Below, piece by piece: positions 1 through 9,945 of a stretch of DNA of 64,000 bases. The notes under the pieces are model-generated. The model was given only the letters and a program-made list of their open reading frames with translations, ran no database searches and was not told the DNA's origin. Source of the stretch: Trichostrongylus colubriformis. Taxonomy: Eukaryota; Nematoda; Chromadorea; Rhabditida; Trichostrongylidae. The stretch's first letter is position 1; each line of letters opens with the position of its first letter. The stretch covers positions 6,453,155 through 6,517,154 of the forward strand of contig OZ022257.1 in NCBI GenBank assembly GCA_963978905.1, in the 5' to 3' direction. Both the position numbers and the translations under genes were made by a program.

Positions 1-378
1 TATCTCGCGTCGCAGTAAAGCTGGGACCCTGAATTTTACAAGTGATATAGGGGGTGCCAAGGGAACCCCAGAGGTGGTGGACCGAAAGTGATAGCAGCTG
101 ATAAGGGCTGATAAGGAGCTTCGGAAGGCAAATGCCACTAAATCCGTTTCGCCTTTCGCGTTGATCCAAAAGCGCTAACACTCATAGGTGTTGTGCGGGG
201 TGGGACGGGGACATTAATGGTGGGTGACCCGCATTGATAACGGTTGATAAGATTTGACAGGGAGCGTAAAAACGCCAGAGTCGTCAAATCCGTTTCGCTT
301 TTCGCATTGGTCCTGGAGCGTTCATACTCACAGGTGTTTTGCGGAATCCGACGGGGACACATCAGTCATTAGCACCAA
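1..378 (+). mobile_element. Partial Helitron-like copy (third copy of the family), cut by window edge
   Basis: The first ~45 bases match the segment that follows the 5' end of the next copy (446-490, the TATCTCGCGTCGCAG block), so the true 5' end lies just left of the window. Two ~145-bp units of the kind described below follow. The copy stops abruptly at 378, where the next copy begins with TCCTACTATATATAA. I see no 3' hairpin end for it. It may be a truncated copy or the upstream member of a tandem insertion. Confidence 0.5.
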
Positions 379-479
379 TCCTACTATATATAATCCGCTA
401 AAAATGTCTGTCTGTCCGTGTGTGTGTGTCTGTCTGTCACGAAATTCATATCTCGCGTCGCAGCAAAGCTGGGACCATG

Positions 480-1440
480 AAATTTACAAGTGATGTAGGG
501 GGTGGCAAGGGGACACCAATGGTGGTGGACCGAAAGTGATAGCAATTGATAGGGGCTGATAAGGAGCCTCGGAAGACAAATGTCGCGAAATCTGTTTCGT
601 CTTAGCGTTGACCCAAGAGCGCTGACACTCATAGGTTTTCAGCAGGGTGGGCCAGGGACATTAATGGTGGGTGACTTGCATCGATAACGGTTGATAAGAT
701 TCGATAAGGAGCGTGAAAAGGCTAGAGTCATTGAATCCGTTTCGCTTTTCGCATTGATCCTAGAGCGTTCATACTTACGTGCTCTTTGCAGAGTGGAACA
801 GGGACATTGATGGTAGGTGATCCAGCTTAACAACGGTTGATAAGATTTGATAAGGAGCATGAGAAGGCAAATGTCGTCAAATTCGTTTCGCCTTTCGTGT
901 TGATTTAAGAGCGCTGACACTCAATGGGTGTTTAGGAGGGTGGGCCAGAGACATTAATGGTGGGTGTCCCGCATTGATAACGGTTGATAAGATTTGATAA
1001 TGAGCGTAAAAAGGCTAGAATCGTCTAATCCATTTCGCCTTTCGGGTTGATCCCAGAGCGCCGATATTCATAAATGTTTTGAGTGTTGGGACAGGGACAT
1101 TAATGGTGGGTGGCTCGCACCGATAACGGTTGATAAGATTCGATAAGGAGCATGAGAAGGCACATGTCGTAAAATGCGTTTCGCCTTTCGCGTTGGTCCA
1201 AGAGCGCTGACACTCATAACTGTTCAGCAGGATGGAACGGGCACATCAATGGTGGGTGATCCAAACTGATAATAGTTGATAAGATTCACCAGGGAAATGT
1301 CACCAAGGCCGGTTCGCTTTTGCGGCTAACAGTGAAGTGTTAACATTCGCAGGTATTGTAGGGTACGGGGAGCTCAATGGTGTTGTTGATTACACGGGCC
1401 TCAGTGAAACTGATAACGGCTTACATTAGCTGATAAGAAC
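480..1440 (+). repeat. ~145-bp minisatellite array inside Helitron-like copy A
   Basis: The block GGTTGATAAGATTYGATAA recurs at about 689, 838, 981, 1125 and 1270, a spacing of 143-149 bases. Each unit also carries a TCCGTTTCGCCTTTCG block, an AGAGCGCTGACACTCATAGG block and ACATTAATGGTGGGTGA. Units differ by scattered substitutions, so the array is not recent. The same units appear reverse-complemented at 3900-4560. Confidence 0.8.
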
Positions 1441-1933
1441 CGTTAGGAATTGAATGGGATGAAATCCTTTACATCGCTTGCTGCTGCTGCTACGTATACG
1501 ACCGCTTTACAAACACGTCTGATGCTTACTATCATTGGGTTAACATATTCTGTTTGTTCTGATATCACTGGCCGATGTATCGACCGCTGAACTCCCTAGC
1601 GTTCCAGAAAATGGTGCATTTCTCTTGATACTGCGATCTACATTGATAATCATGATACAACCTACATTTGTAATAGCAAAGCAAGCGATTCACTCGGAAT
1701 CATTTTATAATGCGGTACTTGCAGCAACACTGGGTATCGACCGCTAGACTATGCAAAATTCCAAATAGTGAGGCGTGTTTACGAAAACGAAAAGCATCGA
1801 TAATCGGGATATGGATCTGCCATCAATGTGTAGGAATTAGATGCTCAGCAGGTGAATAAAATGTTACCAATCGATGCGATCAAATACAATTTATCGATCT
1901 CTAAACTATCCGAATTCCTAAATATGACCTGAA

Positions 1934-2197
1934 CCAGTTGGGCGCACACTACTGCGCGCGATTCATGTTGACAACGTGCAAAATGGGTCCGATACAAAGC
2001 GACTGGAGTATCATAGCACGGGAATGCTTTTTTTTATAACGCCATCTTCTCTGCTTTTTTGCAATTCAATAGCTCAGCTGAAAGCGGAGTCAAGGAAATT
2101 TCCGCTCAATGCCATACACAACCGGTTCGTGCCGATCAAACCTGTTTTGCCCAACATCGCCATGAATCGCGCGCAGTAGTGTGCGCCAGCCAACTGG
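1934..2197. repeat. 264-bp unit with inverted ends at the 3' side of copy A
   Basis: Both ends carry the same sequence in opposite orientation: CCAGTT then GCGCACACTACTGCGCGC at 1934-1963, and its complement ending CTGG at 2197. The inverted match extends about 45 bases and includes a TGCAAAATGGG block. An equivalent unit ends copy B (3029-3294). It could be a MITE captured early by the family, or a duplicated and inverted Helitron 3' end. Confidence 0.6.
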
Positions 2198-2611
2198 TTT
2201 ATCATATTGGCTGGTCATCTATCAAAGAAAGTTCGGCATTAAACGGCCTCACAAACTTTTAGGCCTGCACCTTACAGCTAGTATTGATTATGCTACCTCT
2301 CTCTTGCTTCCTGGACATAATAAGGTGGAGAACGATAAGGAAGCTCGAAAGGTTTATTTTTTGAATTCAAGAGGGTGGGATGGAGCGGATCAACAAGATA
2401 CTTACCGGTGAGTAAAAGTAGAGGGCTGGGGAGCGTTCAGCCAGCTGAGAGGCATGAATACATCAAGTAATGGCATAGGAGAAACCGGAAGATGACCGTG
2501 GGCTCAAATTCGAATGCCTGTTTTGGCCTTGTATCGTAAATATGCGGATATAAGAAGGATTCAATTTTTGTGGACGATTCCTACAAAGGCATAATTCATC
2601 ATAATTAGATT

Positions 2612-3018
2612 AGTGGCTTGCTTTCTTGGAACAAGTAATTCCTTGGATTACTGCTCAGGCTGCACCTTTGTTGCGGGAGCACCCCCACGGTGTTGTGGCC
2701 GCCTGCACACAACCAAGCTAAGCCCACTCAATCAAATCGTATTGGCTTTGGACGGACAATTTCAATGTAGAAGCTGCTTCATTATCGAATTGGCTATTTC
2801 TTCGAATTATCGTCTTTTATCAGTTTCCTTCTCTACGCGAACGCGAACGCCACGTTTGAAATTCGTTCGTATAAGACCAGGTGTGATTTTGTTGGGTAGG
2901 CGTGGTGCGGTTGTTTTCAAGCTGCCATAACACAGTGAGGGTGCACCGTGCAGCCGGAACAAAGGTGCAGCGTGAGCAGTTATTCAAGGACCTACTTATC
3001 CCAAGAAAGTAAGCCATT
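2612..3018. mobile_element. TIR element (MITE-like), ~407 bp
   Basis: The left end (GTGGCTTGCTTTCTTGG, from 2613) and the complement of the right end (AATGGCTTACTTTCTTGG, ending 3018) match for about 75 bases, including a shared CTGCACCTTTGTT block. No transposase is encoded. A clear target duplication is not visible. The rest of 2198-3028, between the two Helitron-like copies, shows nothing I recognise. Confidence 0.5.
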
Positions 3019-3028
3019 TATCTGATTA

Positions 3029-4708
3029 CCAGTTTGCTGGCGCACACCACTGCGCGCAATTCATGGCGACGTTGTGCAAAATGGGTTAGATCGGCCCGAT
3101 CACAGTTGTATTTTTAATTGAGTGGAAATTTCCCTCCCTCTGCTTTCAGTTGAGTTTTTGCATTGGAAAAACACAAAGATGATGGCGTTATAGAAAAGCA
3201 TTTTCGTATTAATGCACTTTGGTCGCTTTGCACTGAACCTATTTTGCACGTCATCGACCTGGATCGCGCGCAGTAGTGTGCGCCAGCAAACTGGTTTATG
3301 TCATCATTGGGAGTTTAGAAAGCTTAGAGATAGGTAGTTTTTATTCGATTGCATCGAATGGTAACAAATTGCTCACTTGCTGAGCATCTAACTCCTACAC
3401 ATCATTGGTAGATCCATATCCCGCATATCGATGCTTATCGTTTTTGTAAACTTGCTTCATTACTAGGATTTTTACATAGTGTAGCGGTCGATACCCATTG
3501 TTGCGCCAGTACCGCATCCGAAAATGATTCCCAGTAAACTGCTTGCTTTGCTATCATCATAGGTTGATCATGATTATCAATGTAGATCGCAGTACCGACA
3601 GAGGCATCATTTTTTGGAACGCTAGGCATTTCAGCGGTCGATATATCAGAGAGAGATATCAGAACATGAACAAAATATGTGCACCTAATGGCACTGAGCA
3701 TCAGACGCTTTTGCTAAAGCGGTCGTATGGTAGTAGCAAGCGATGTGAAGGGCTTCATCCCATCCAATTCCTAGCAGTTCTTATCAGTCACTGTAAGCCG
3801 ATATCACTTTCACTGAGGCTCCTGTACCCAACAATACCATTGAGGTCCCGTACAATACATTACCTGCGAATGAACACTCCATCGTTAGCCGCAAAAGCGA
3901 CCCGACCTTGGTGGTTTCCCTTCTCACGCCTCTTCGCTTCGAATCTTATCAACTATTATCAATTTGGATCACCCATCATTGATGTCCCTGTCCCAACACT
4001 CAAAACACTATGAATATCGGCGCTCTGGGATCAACAGGAAAGGTGAAATGGATTAGACGACTCTAACCTTCCTACGCTCCTTATCGAATCTTATCAATCG
4101 TTATCAAGCTGAATCACCCACCATCAATGTACTTGTCCCACTACGCAAAACACCTGTGAGTATGAACGCTCCGCGGCCAATGCGAAAAACGGAACGGATT
4201 CGACGACTCTAGCCTTTTTACGCTCCTTATCGAATTTTATCAACCGTTATCAGTGCAGGTCACCCGCCATGAATATCCCCGTCCCACCTCGCACAATACC
4301 TGTGAGTGTCAGCGATCCTGGATCAACGCGAAAGGCGAAACGGATTTGACGACTCTAGCCTTTTTACGCTCCTTATCGAATCTTATCCACCGTTATCAGT
4401 GCGGGTCACCCACCACTAATGTCCCCGTCCCACCCCGCAAAACACTTGTGAGTATGAACGCTCCGGGACTAATGCGAAAAGCGAAACTGATTTGGTGACA
4501 TCCATTTTCCGAGGCTCCTTATCAGCCCTTATCAGTTGCTATCACTTTCGGTCCACCACCGCTGGGGTTCCCTTGGCACCCCCTACATAACTTGTAAAAT
4601 TCAGCGTCCCAGCTTTGCTGCGACGCGAGATATGAATTTCGTGACAGACGGACAAACACACGCACAGACACACACCCAGACATACTAAGCGAATTATATA
4701 TAGTAGGA
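3029..4708 (-). mobile_element. Helitron-like non-autonomous element, copy B
   Basis: Read on the minus strand it starts at 4708 with TCCTACTATATATAATTCGC after an A and ends at 3029 with CTGG before a T. The hairpin GCGCGCAGTGGTGTGCGC lies just before that end. Most of its length is the reverse complement of copy A: the unique stretch 3300-3800 corresponds to 1930-1445, and the minisatellite to about 3900-4560. The two copies therefore form an imperfect inverted repeat with arms of 1.4-1.8 kb. The sequences differ at many positions, so this is not an assembly artefact of one copy. Confidence 0.55.
3900..4560 (-). repeat. ~145-bp minisatellite array inside Helitron-like copy B
   Basis: The complementary block CTTATCAAYCGTTATCA recurs near 3948, 4091, 4233, 4383 and 4521, a spacing of 138-150 bases. 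Units carry the same sub-blocks as in copy A. Confidence 0.75.
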
Positions 4709-4744
4709 TCGCGTGGTGTGTCTTCAACTCCCATACAATTTGGT

Positions 4745-5235
4745 TATGGCACGTAGGAGGCGCAATTCAAAAAGGAGCTCGATTTTCAAAGACACCGGGA
4801 TGTGGCAATTCTGGCCCACGGTGAGGTCTACCGTAGCGCTTGCAATTTGTCAGGCTACAGACATTGCACTCACGACACCTTGCTGAGACTTAGAGTGTTG
4901 ACTGAATGAATTTTTTTGTCATGAGCACCATCTTCCCTACCCCATCGCTTATTCTCCTAATCACTGTGCCACTTGATTGCTGCTATTTGTTGTTTCACTT
5001 ATCTCACATCACCATGAGTGAATGAAATTTACCCTACGACAAGACAAATGACATCTTCTCCAGTGAGCAACTCGGAAATGTGTTGTCGCAGTTCGGAGAG
5101 ATGTGCGAGATACAGGCCATAATGTAGGTTTCGAATCAGGTTTGATTATTGTTTTCAACCTCAGATATTTGTCTCAAAACAATCATTTCTTCCCATCTTT
5201 CTCTTTCTTCCGACTCCTCCCGCTCCCTTTAATTT
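4745..5235 (-). repeat. Interspersed repeat family R2, copy 1
   Basis: It is homologous to 17075-17576 and, inverted, to 54112-54545. Shared blocks are CGTAGGRGGCGCAATT, ACACCGGGAKGTG, TTGGCCCACG, CAGTGAGCAACTCGG and, at the other end, GACTCCTCCCGCTCCCTTTA. Its AAAGGAACCG-type end is related to family R1 (23226-23672), which suggests subfamilies of one non-autonomous element. No coding capacity. Confidence 0.6.
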
Positions 5236-5392
5236 CTTGAGACACCATTGCTCCTGTTGTTGAGGAGGTGACGGGGTTCTTTGAGTGTCTGGGACAGTCT
5301 GAAAAGCAACAACTGGGCAGATATCTTTTAACATTTGATAAAATGTCTGTCGATACTATTTCGTTTTCAAACAGCACGGAGGTTGATAACAG

Positions 5393-5444
5393 ATCTTTAT
5401 TGACTAACGTTTCGGCGCGTTCGCCTTCGTCAGAGCCTAAAGAT
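5393..5444 (-). ncRNA. Hammerhead-type ribozyme motif (Penelope-like element 2)
   Basis: On the minus strand: an outer stem I strand ATCTTTA (5444-5438) pairs perfectly with TAAAGAT (5399-5393). The core CTGACGA (5433-5427) is followed by one extra A, then stem II GGCG/CGCC closed by AACG, then GAAA (5413-5410). A 2-bp stem III (AC/GT, loop GTTA) leads into the cleavage triplet GTC (5404-5402). This is the type I layout with minimal stem III reported for hammerheads in Penelope-like retroelements. It lies ~200-300 bases 3' of the broken coding remnant on the same strand. The extra A after CTGACGA departs from the strict consensus. Confidence 0.6.
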
Positions 5445-5639
5445 GAGGGAAGAAGTCAGGACATGATTTATTCGAACAAGCACCCAGCTGCCCTACCAGA
5501 ACCTCGATGCTATTCTAAGACATCACGTAAACACGAGAGAAAAAAACACCGCACCTTTACCAGATCCACAGGATCAACCGCTACAGGCCAAAGACCTCGG
5601 AGTGAATGAGTGACCCTGGTTGAAACGCTAGTTTTATAT

Positions 5640-6503
5640 AGGGTGCAAGTTCCCGCGTAATAGACAGACATTCACCTCTGCGGTTCATTTTTGGATCCCT
5701 GGCTCGGATCCAGATCGCGTCAAGGGTTTTGCGTGCTGTTATTTGAGTTTCGCGCGCCAGTATATCGACCCTGACCTCAAAGTCCTCTCCCTATGACACT
5801 GTTCCCTGTGGCAACCTAAGGGGGTCGACACACGTGACCTAGCCTTGTCGTACAAGTGTGCCCTGATGCGCACATTGAGGGGTCTACCTGTCTCTCCTAT
5901 GTATTCATGCCCACATTTTTGACAGGAAATTCTGTAAACCCCCTGTGCAGTAGTACAGTCTCCTTCCTTTCCGGCAGGGCATATTATACAGTTGGAGGAG
6001 GTACAGAGGCGGTCATATAGATGGTCGCGAACCAGACATTTCCTTAGGTTGTTTGGAGGGACTGACACAATTCCCACTATGGTTTCTAGACCCGATCTCT
6101 ACAGACACTTCCTTATGGAAGCGCTAAATTCATCAGAGATAAAGGGTACCATAAAGGGAATCTTACCAACTAGAGGACCACCAGTTGTTCTGTAGGACTG
6201 GACACCTGTTCCAGCTCTATGTCTCGGTCGGTGAAGGTAGCCGTTCAACGCAGAAATCTTTTCGACCTTTTTCAGAAATTCTTTCCTTTCACACGCTCCC
6301 GTGCAGACGCTAGCAGCTGTTTGGTACATATTGCTGATAGCTGCTCGTTTTATATGGATCGTGTGCGCTGACCGGCAGAGAATAATGATGTTTTTGTTGC
6401 TAGGCTTCCTATACCATTTAGTGACGTAAGCGCCCTTATCGAACCTTACTTGGACATTGAGGAAAGGAAGCCAGTCGTTAGAGGGCCTTTCCCCTTCCAG
6501 CAA
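5640..6503 (-). pseudogene. Penelope-like element 2: RT C-terminal tail plus GIY-YIG endonuclease, broken
   Basis: This is a remnant of the retroelement polyprotein that joins a reverse transcriptase to a GIY-YIG endonuclease. The 6503-6099 segment carries the post-RT region (DWLPFLNVQV, TKWYRKPSNKN). After an in-frame TAG at ~6101 the same frame continues into a Cys cluster (CTSSNCIICPAG) and the endonuclease core (GVYRISCQKCG, EYIGETGRPL). Near 5770 a frameshift moves the tail (EDFEVRVDILARE, KMNRRGECLSIT) into another frame. The RT active-site part is missing, so the copy is 5' truncated. It aligns along its length with 32364-33390 and is clearly inactive. Confidence 0.85.
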
Positions 6504-6584
6504 AGGGTCAGAAGGTAAAGTTTATTTACTGAGAACAGTTGCTCGTGTGTCTGGTTGTCATGCAGGGAGCAAACATTTGTTGAT

Positions 6585-6975
6585 CGAAATAATAACAGAT
6601 GATAAGGGTTGATCAGGAGTACAGAAACCAGGTGTTATCGAATCCGGTTCAGCTTTTTTCAGAATCGCAGCAAATCACTCGTACTTGTATGATAAGTGTC
6701 ATCCGGAGAGAACGATGGACATCCATAGGAGGTGCTCTGCTGGCTGATAAGGGTTAATGGAGCGTTGGTGCTCATGTTGGGAGGTAAGAAACATTTGTGG
6801 TGTTGACTAGATCAAGTGATAGTATTTGATCAGGGCTGCCAGAGTCCGTAAGAATGCAACTTTTACGGACCTTTGCCCTTTTTTGCTTTAATATCAGACC
6901 GTTGAAACTCACAGACGTATGTATGTAGGAGACGACGGAGACATCAAGTGTGAGTGGACGATTTTGAGATACCAA
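6585..6975 (+). repeat. Decayed outlying units of the 145-bp minisatellite
   Basis: GATAAGGGTTGATCAGGAG (6601) and GATAAGGGTTAATGGAGC (6746) are 145 bases apart, the period of the arrays at 480-1440. The first is followed by an AATCCGGTTC block similar to the array's AATCCGTTTC. A third weak unit lies near 6828. The rest is too diverged to align by eye. Confidence 0.4.
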
Positions 6976-7765
6976 CTAATAAAAATAAATATGAGATGAT
7001 AAAAAGTATGCATAACGATGTTCGACGTAACGCTTACCACACAGTATTATAACTCCAGCCCAAGTGTTACATGATCATTTTGTTGTGAACACATTTCGCT
7101 TCTTTTTCTATAGCCAAGGTATATCGAGAGCTATCAACCTTTTACCCTTGATCTACATCAACTTTGTCATGATTCCTCGTCATGATTTCTAGGAAGTCTC
7201 CCTTAAGATGCTTATTTTCCATCATTTCTACAGTGTGCTTTCAAACTCAAAACTGTCTCATTTGGATGAGCCGTCATATCTCCATCACGTTAACGTGTAG
7301 AACCGGAAATGAATAATGGACCACTCTGCGAGGTGAGTACGATTAGGTGAAAATTCCATGAAAAACGCGCCCTCGAGATGACAAGAAGCGACGTTTTGTT
7401 TAATTAGTAATGAGTCATGCTAAAAAAAAGAAATGAATTCGGATACACTCACAGACGCACATCGTCTGATGTGCGTAGTTTACAATAGCATTCATTGCGG
7501 TGCATAATTATGAAGCCACTTTTAAATTGTTGAAAAACTATCATAGTAAGATGCTTATTGGAAATTTCTCGAGTATAGATTATAACAATGTAATCGCACA
7601 TTTGTAAGACAACACCAAGTTCTAGCTCAAAATCAAAAAAAAATTTTATCCTAGTTTTTGAAAAAGTGCAGTTCTTGAGAGGTACAAGAGTATGAGGCCA
7701 CCCTAAGTTTTTCCGTCGCTTCTCATCTGTATTTGTTGAAACCTTTAGCAGATGTGGGCTTTTTT
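6976..7765. other. Intergenic, nothing recognised
   Basis: AT-rich sequence without a convincing coding frame, RNA or repeat boundary. Confidence 0.4.
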
Positions 7766-8760
7766 TAGGTGATGGGAAAAGAGAAACCCTCTCCCGATTT
7801 TGAAAGAGGCCAAATTGTGGATGAGAAGCTATTGGGTTATCAAATCGTCATACTGCGCCAGAACTGGACCGCAGCCACACAGTGGTCGACAACTTCTTTA
7901 AGAATCCTGCAACATATGAGACTAAGGAAAGCTCGGGGCGCCCTCGTCCACTTTCCGATAAGGATAGGGGCCGCTTTTTTTCAGAGAATCATTGAATTCC
8001 ACAAAGTCAAGCCCAGATATCAGGTCTTTTTTGGAGCTGTCTCTAGTCCAGGAGTTCCAAGAAGTGCAAACTCATCTTGCGGCAGAATATAAGAAGTATA
8101 ATTCATCACACGAGCACACCGCGAACATTGAGTGCAGTTCACCAAAACCTGAAAAAATCGAAATCCGAGAACCGAAGCCTGTCCTTTCTTAGATCATGCG
8201 GCCGAGTGGACTGGAGTGAGGTATTTTAGGTCGTGAAGTCTTTCTTCTCCTTATGATGTTTTCTCCTTTAGATTGTTCTTCCCATGACAAAAATCCAGAG
8301 GGGACGGGCTAGATGACAAACGATATTACTGGCATGATCGGAGAAAGGACAGGCTCCGATTCTTCAAAGGTATTCCAAAGGAGGTATGGGCTGCAATTTC
8401 ACCGAAGGAACGTCTGAAGATATGATCTGTTCCTGAAAAGATGAATGCGCCGCGCTTTGGAAATCGAAGCCGAAGTCTTGTTTCTATGCAAGATAACGCA
8501 CCAATCCATGGCAGCCAAAGCACACGTGCGTCGAAAAGGCTCTCGTCAGGCGGCAAATAGCTCCGACCTTAACCCGGTGGAAATGTATGGACTTCATGGT
8601 GCGACGGATTTACGTAGATAACAGGGAATTCTGGGAAGTTGAGGAACCCGAAGTGCTATAATTCTGCGTGGCATTAAGTGGTCCAAGATCTTATCCATAA
8701 TCTTAATATGAGTTCAGACAATCAGATTTTTCAAGGTATTCAGAGAGACGAAGGCCAACA
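7766..8760 (+). pseudogene. Tc1/Tc3-like transposase relic
   Basis: A cut-and-paste transposase gene in several frames. From 7769 the start resembles Tc1/Tc3-type N termini (PSPDFERGQIVDEKLLGYQI); a frame change then gives HTVVDNFFKNPATYE and SSGRPRPLSDKDRG, the usual end of the helix-turn-helix region. Further on come RYYWHDRRKDRLRFF (about 8320), the catalytic block MQDNAPIHG (about 8490) and a decayed DLNPVE block (about 8565). Stops and frameshifts interrupt it throughout. I could not identify its terminal repeats. It differs from the mariner copies by DNAPIH/DLNPVE rather than DNARPH/APTDYH. Confidence 0.75.
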
Positions 8761-9440
8761 GATTATTGTAGTAGCGTATGACCCTTTCCGTTGTTTATGA
8801 AATGTGAACGTCGATTTTCTCACTGCGTTAACATTTTGCACTACCTCAAGAGCGACATTTTTCGAGAAAATGAAAATAATTTGTTATGTTGTTTTGAGCT
8901 CGAATTCGATATTGATATGCGAATGAATTTGATACTATTTATTTAGAGTTTTTCGAGAACATTGTGCAATTTTGAGCAATTTATAGGTGGCTTATTCATT
9001 ATGCAGTGCAGTGTATTTAATACTAATAATAAACGAGACCATTCAGCTCATATCAGTCGTGTTTCTTGTCCTACTTTCTCTCTGACGCAAGACGAATACA
9101 TATTTTGCTCCTTCTGCTCCTACTCGTCGTCAGTGCCTATGTCTTTATCAAGATTCCACTTCCATTTGTCCATAGGATACTTACCGGTTGGATAGTCTAA
9201 GAGTGGTTGAAGCACTGTCCTCTATTATCGGATCGATTAAAATTAGGTGGTGCTTGAGGTGTCAGCTTCTGTGGTGGAAACGTCAGCCGGCCAGTATTAG
9301 GGCCCATGTATTTTTCTGTTGTATGTATTTGTTGCCGAGAGACGTTTACAATGTTTTACACAAAAGACGAGAATCTGGCTATGTCACAGTATCCTACGGT
9401 GATGTAGGGCGTCCGAGTGATGCGACGTGGTGGGGCGTCC
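8761..9440. other. Intergenic, nothing recognised
   Basis: AT-rich. No gene, RNA or repeat boundary supported. Confidence 0.4.
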
Positions 9441-9444
9441 GAGT

Positions 9445-9945
9445 GGAAGAGTCACGGAGGCTCTATGTTCACGAGATCAGAGTGAACAGCCATTTGATTA
9501 TGGCTTTCAAGATACTGACTGGTAGATCCAATTCAATTTTATCAGACTTCTTTAATCTTGTTAAGTCCAGAACAAGAGGAGGCAATTTCAAACTCCAGTC
9601 ATCGGTAACCAGAACCTAAGTCAGGTTTTACAGCTTCCCAAATAGAGTACTCTCAGATCTCAATAAACTACTTCGGCAAGATATTCTAACAGTGCCACTA
9701 CTCGCTTTCAAGAAAATGGCTACTGCACACTCTACTTTAGGGGTTTCCTGAACTCTCTCCTATCATTGCCTGCCATATGGTGTTGTATTATATCTTCTCT
9801 TTTTCTCATACCTCAGATTGCTTAAAAGTCGTGTTTTTAATCCATTCGTGACTCTGAATGCTCACTGGAAGTTCACTTGTGATTTTCTTTCGCACAATCT
9901 CTAGTTGTGCCTTCGAATAAATAAATAAATAAATAAATAAATAAA
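9445..9945 (+). pseudogene. LINE 3' end: C-terminal tail of a non-LTR reverse transcriptase
   Basis: The frame from ~9455 reads LYVHEIRVNSHLIMAFKIL then KSRTRGGNFKLQ. After an in-frame TAA (~9617) the same frame continues with FYSFPNRVLSDLNKLL and VPLLAFKKM. This succession (an LxxxYKI block, a TRG block, F..R....WN.L, then FK..L) is the familiar end of nematode CR1/jockey-type retrotransposon ORF2 proteins. A run of AATA repeats (9917-9945) closes it, as expected of a LINE 3' tail. The copy is 5' truncated and dead. Confidence 0.65.

Larger units (their letters stand above)
379..2197 (+). mobile_element. Helitron-like non-autonomous element, copy A
   Basis: The element starts with TCCTACTATATATAA directly after an A (378), followed by a GTCTGTCTGTCC-rich stretch typical of animal Helitron 5' ends. 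It ends with a GC-rich hairpin, GCGCGCAGTAGTGTGCGC (2170-2187), a short spacer and CTGG (2194-2197), directly before a T. A|TC...CTRR|T is the Helitron signature. There is no Rep/helicase coding sequence, so it would depend on proteins made elsewhere. The interior is ~145-bp minisatellite (about 560-1440), a unique stretch (1440-1930), and a 264-bp unit with inverted ends. Copy B (3029-4708) is a diverged copy in opposite orientation. A foldback transposon with long arms is the main alternative. Confidence 0.55.

Noticed and set aside
379..4708. Single foldback transposon as the main call
   Set aside because: Each half has its own Helitron-style start and end with A and T flanks, and no target duplication is visible outside the pair. 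Kept as an alternative.
5268..5609. 113-codon plus-strand frame over the 5.4-kb ribozyme region as a protein
   Set aside because: It is antisense to the 3' region of the Penelope-like element, and the conserved part is explained by the ribozyme core.
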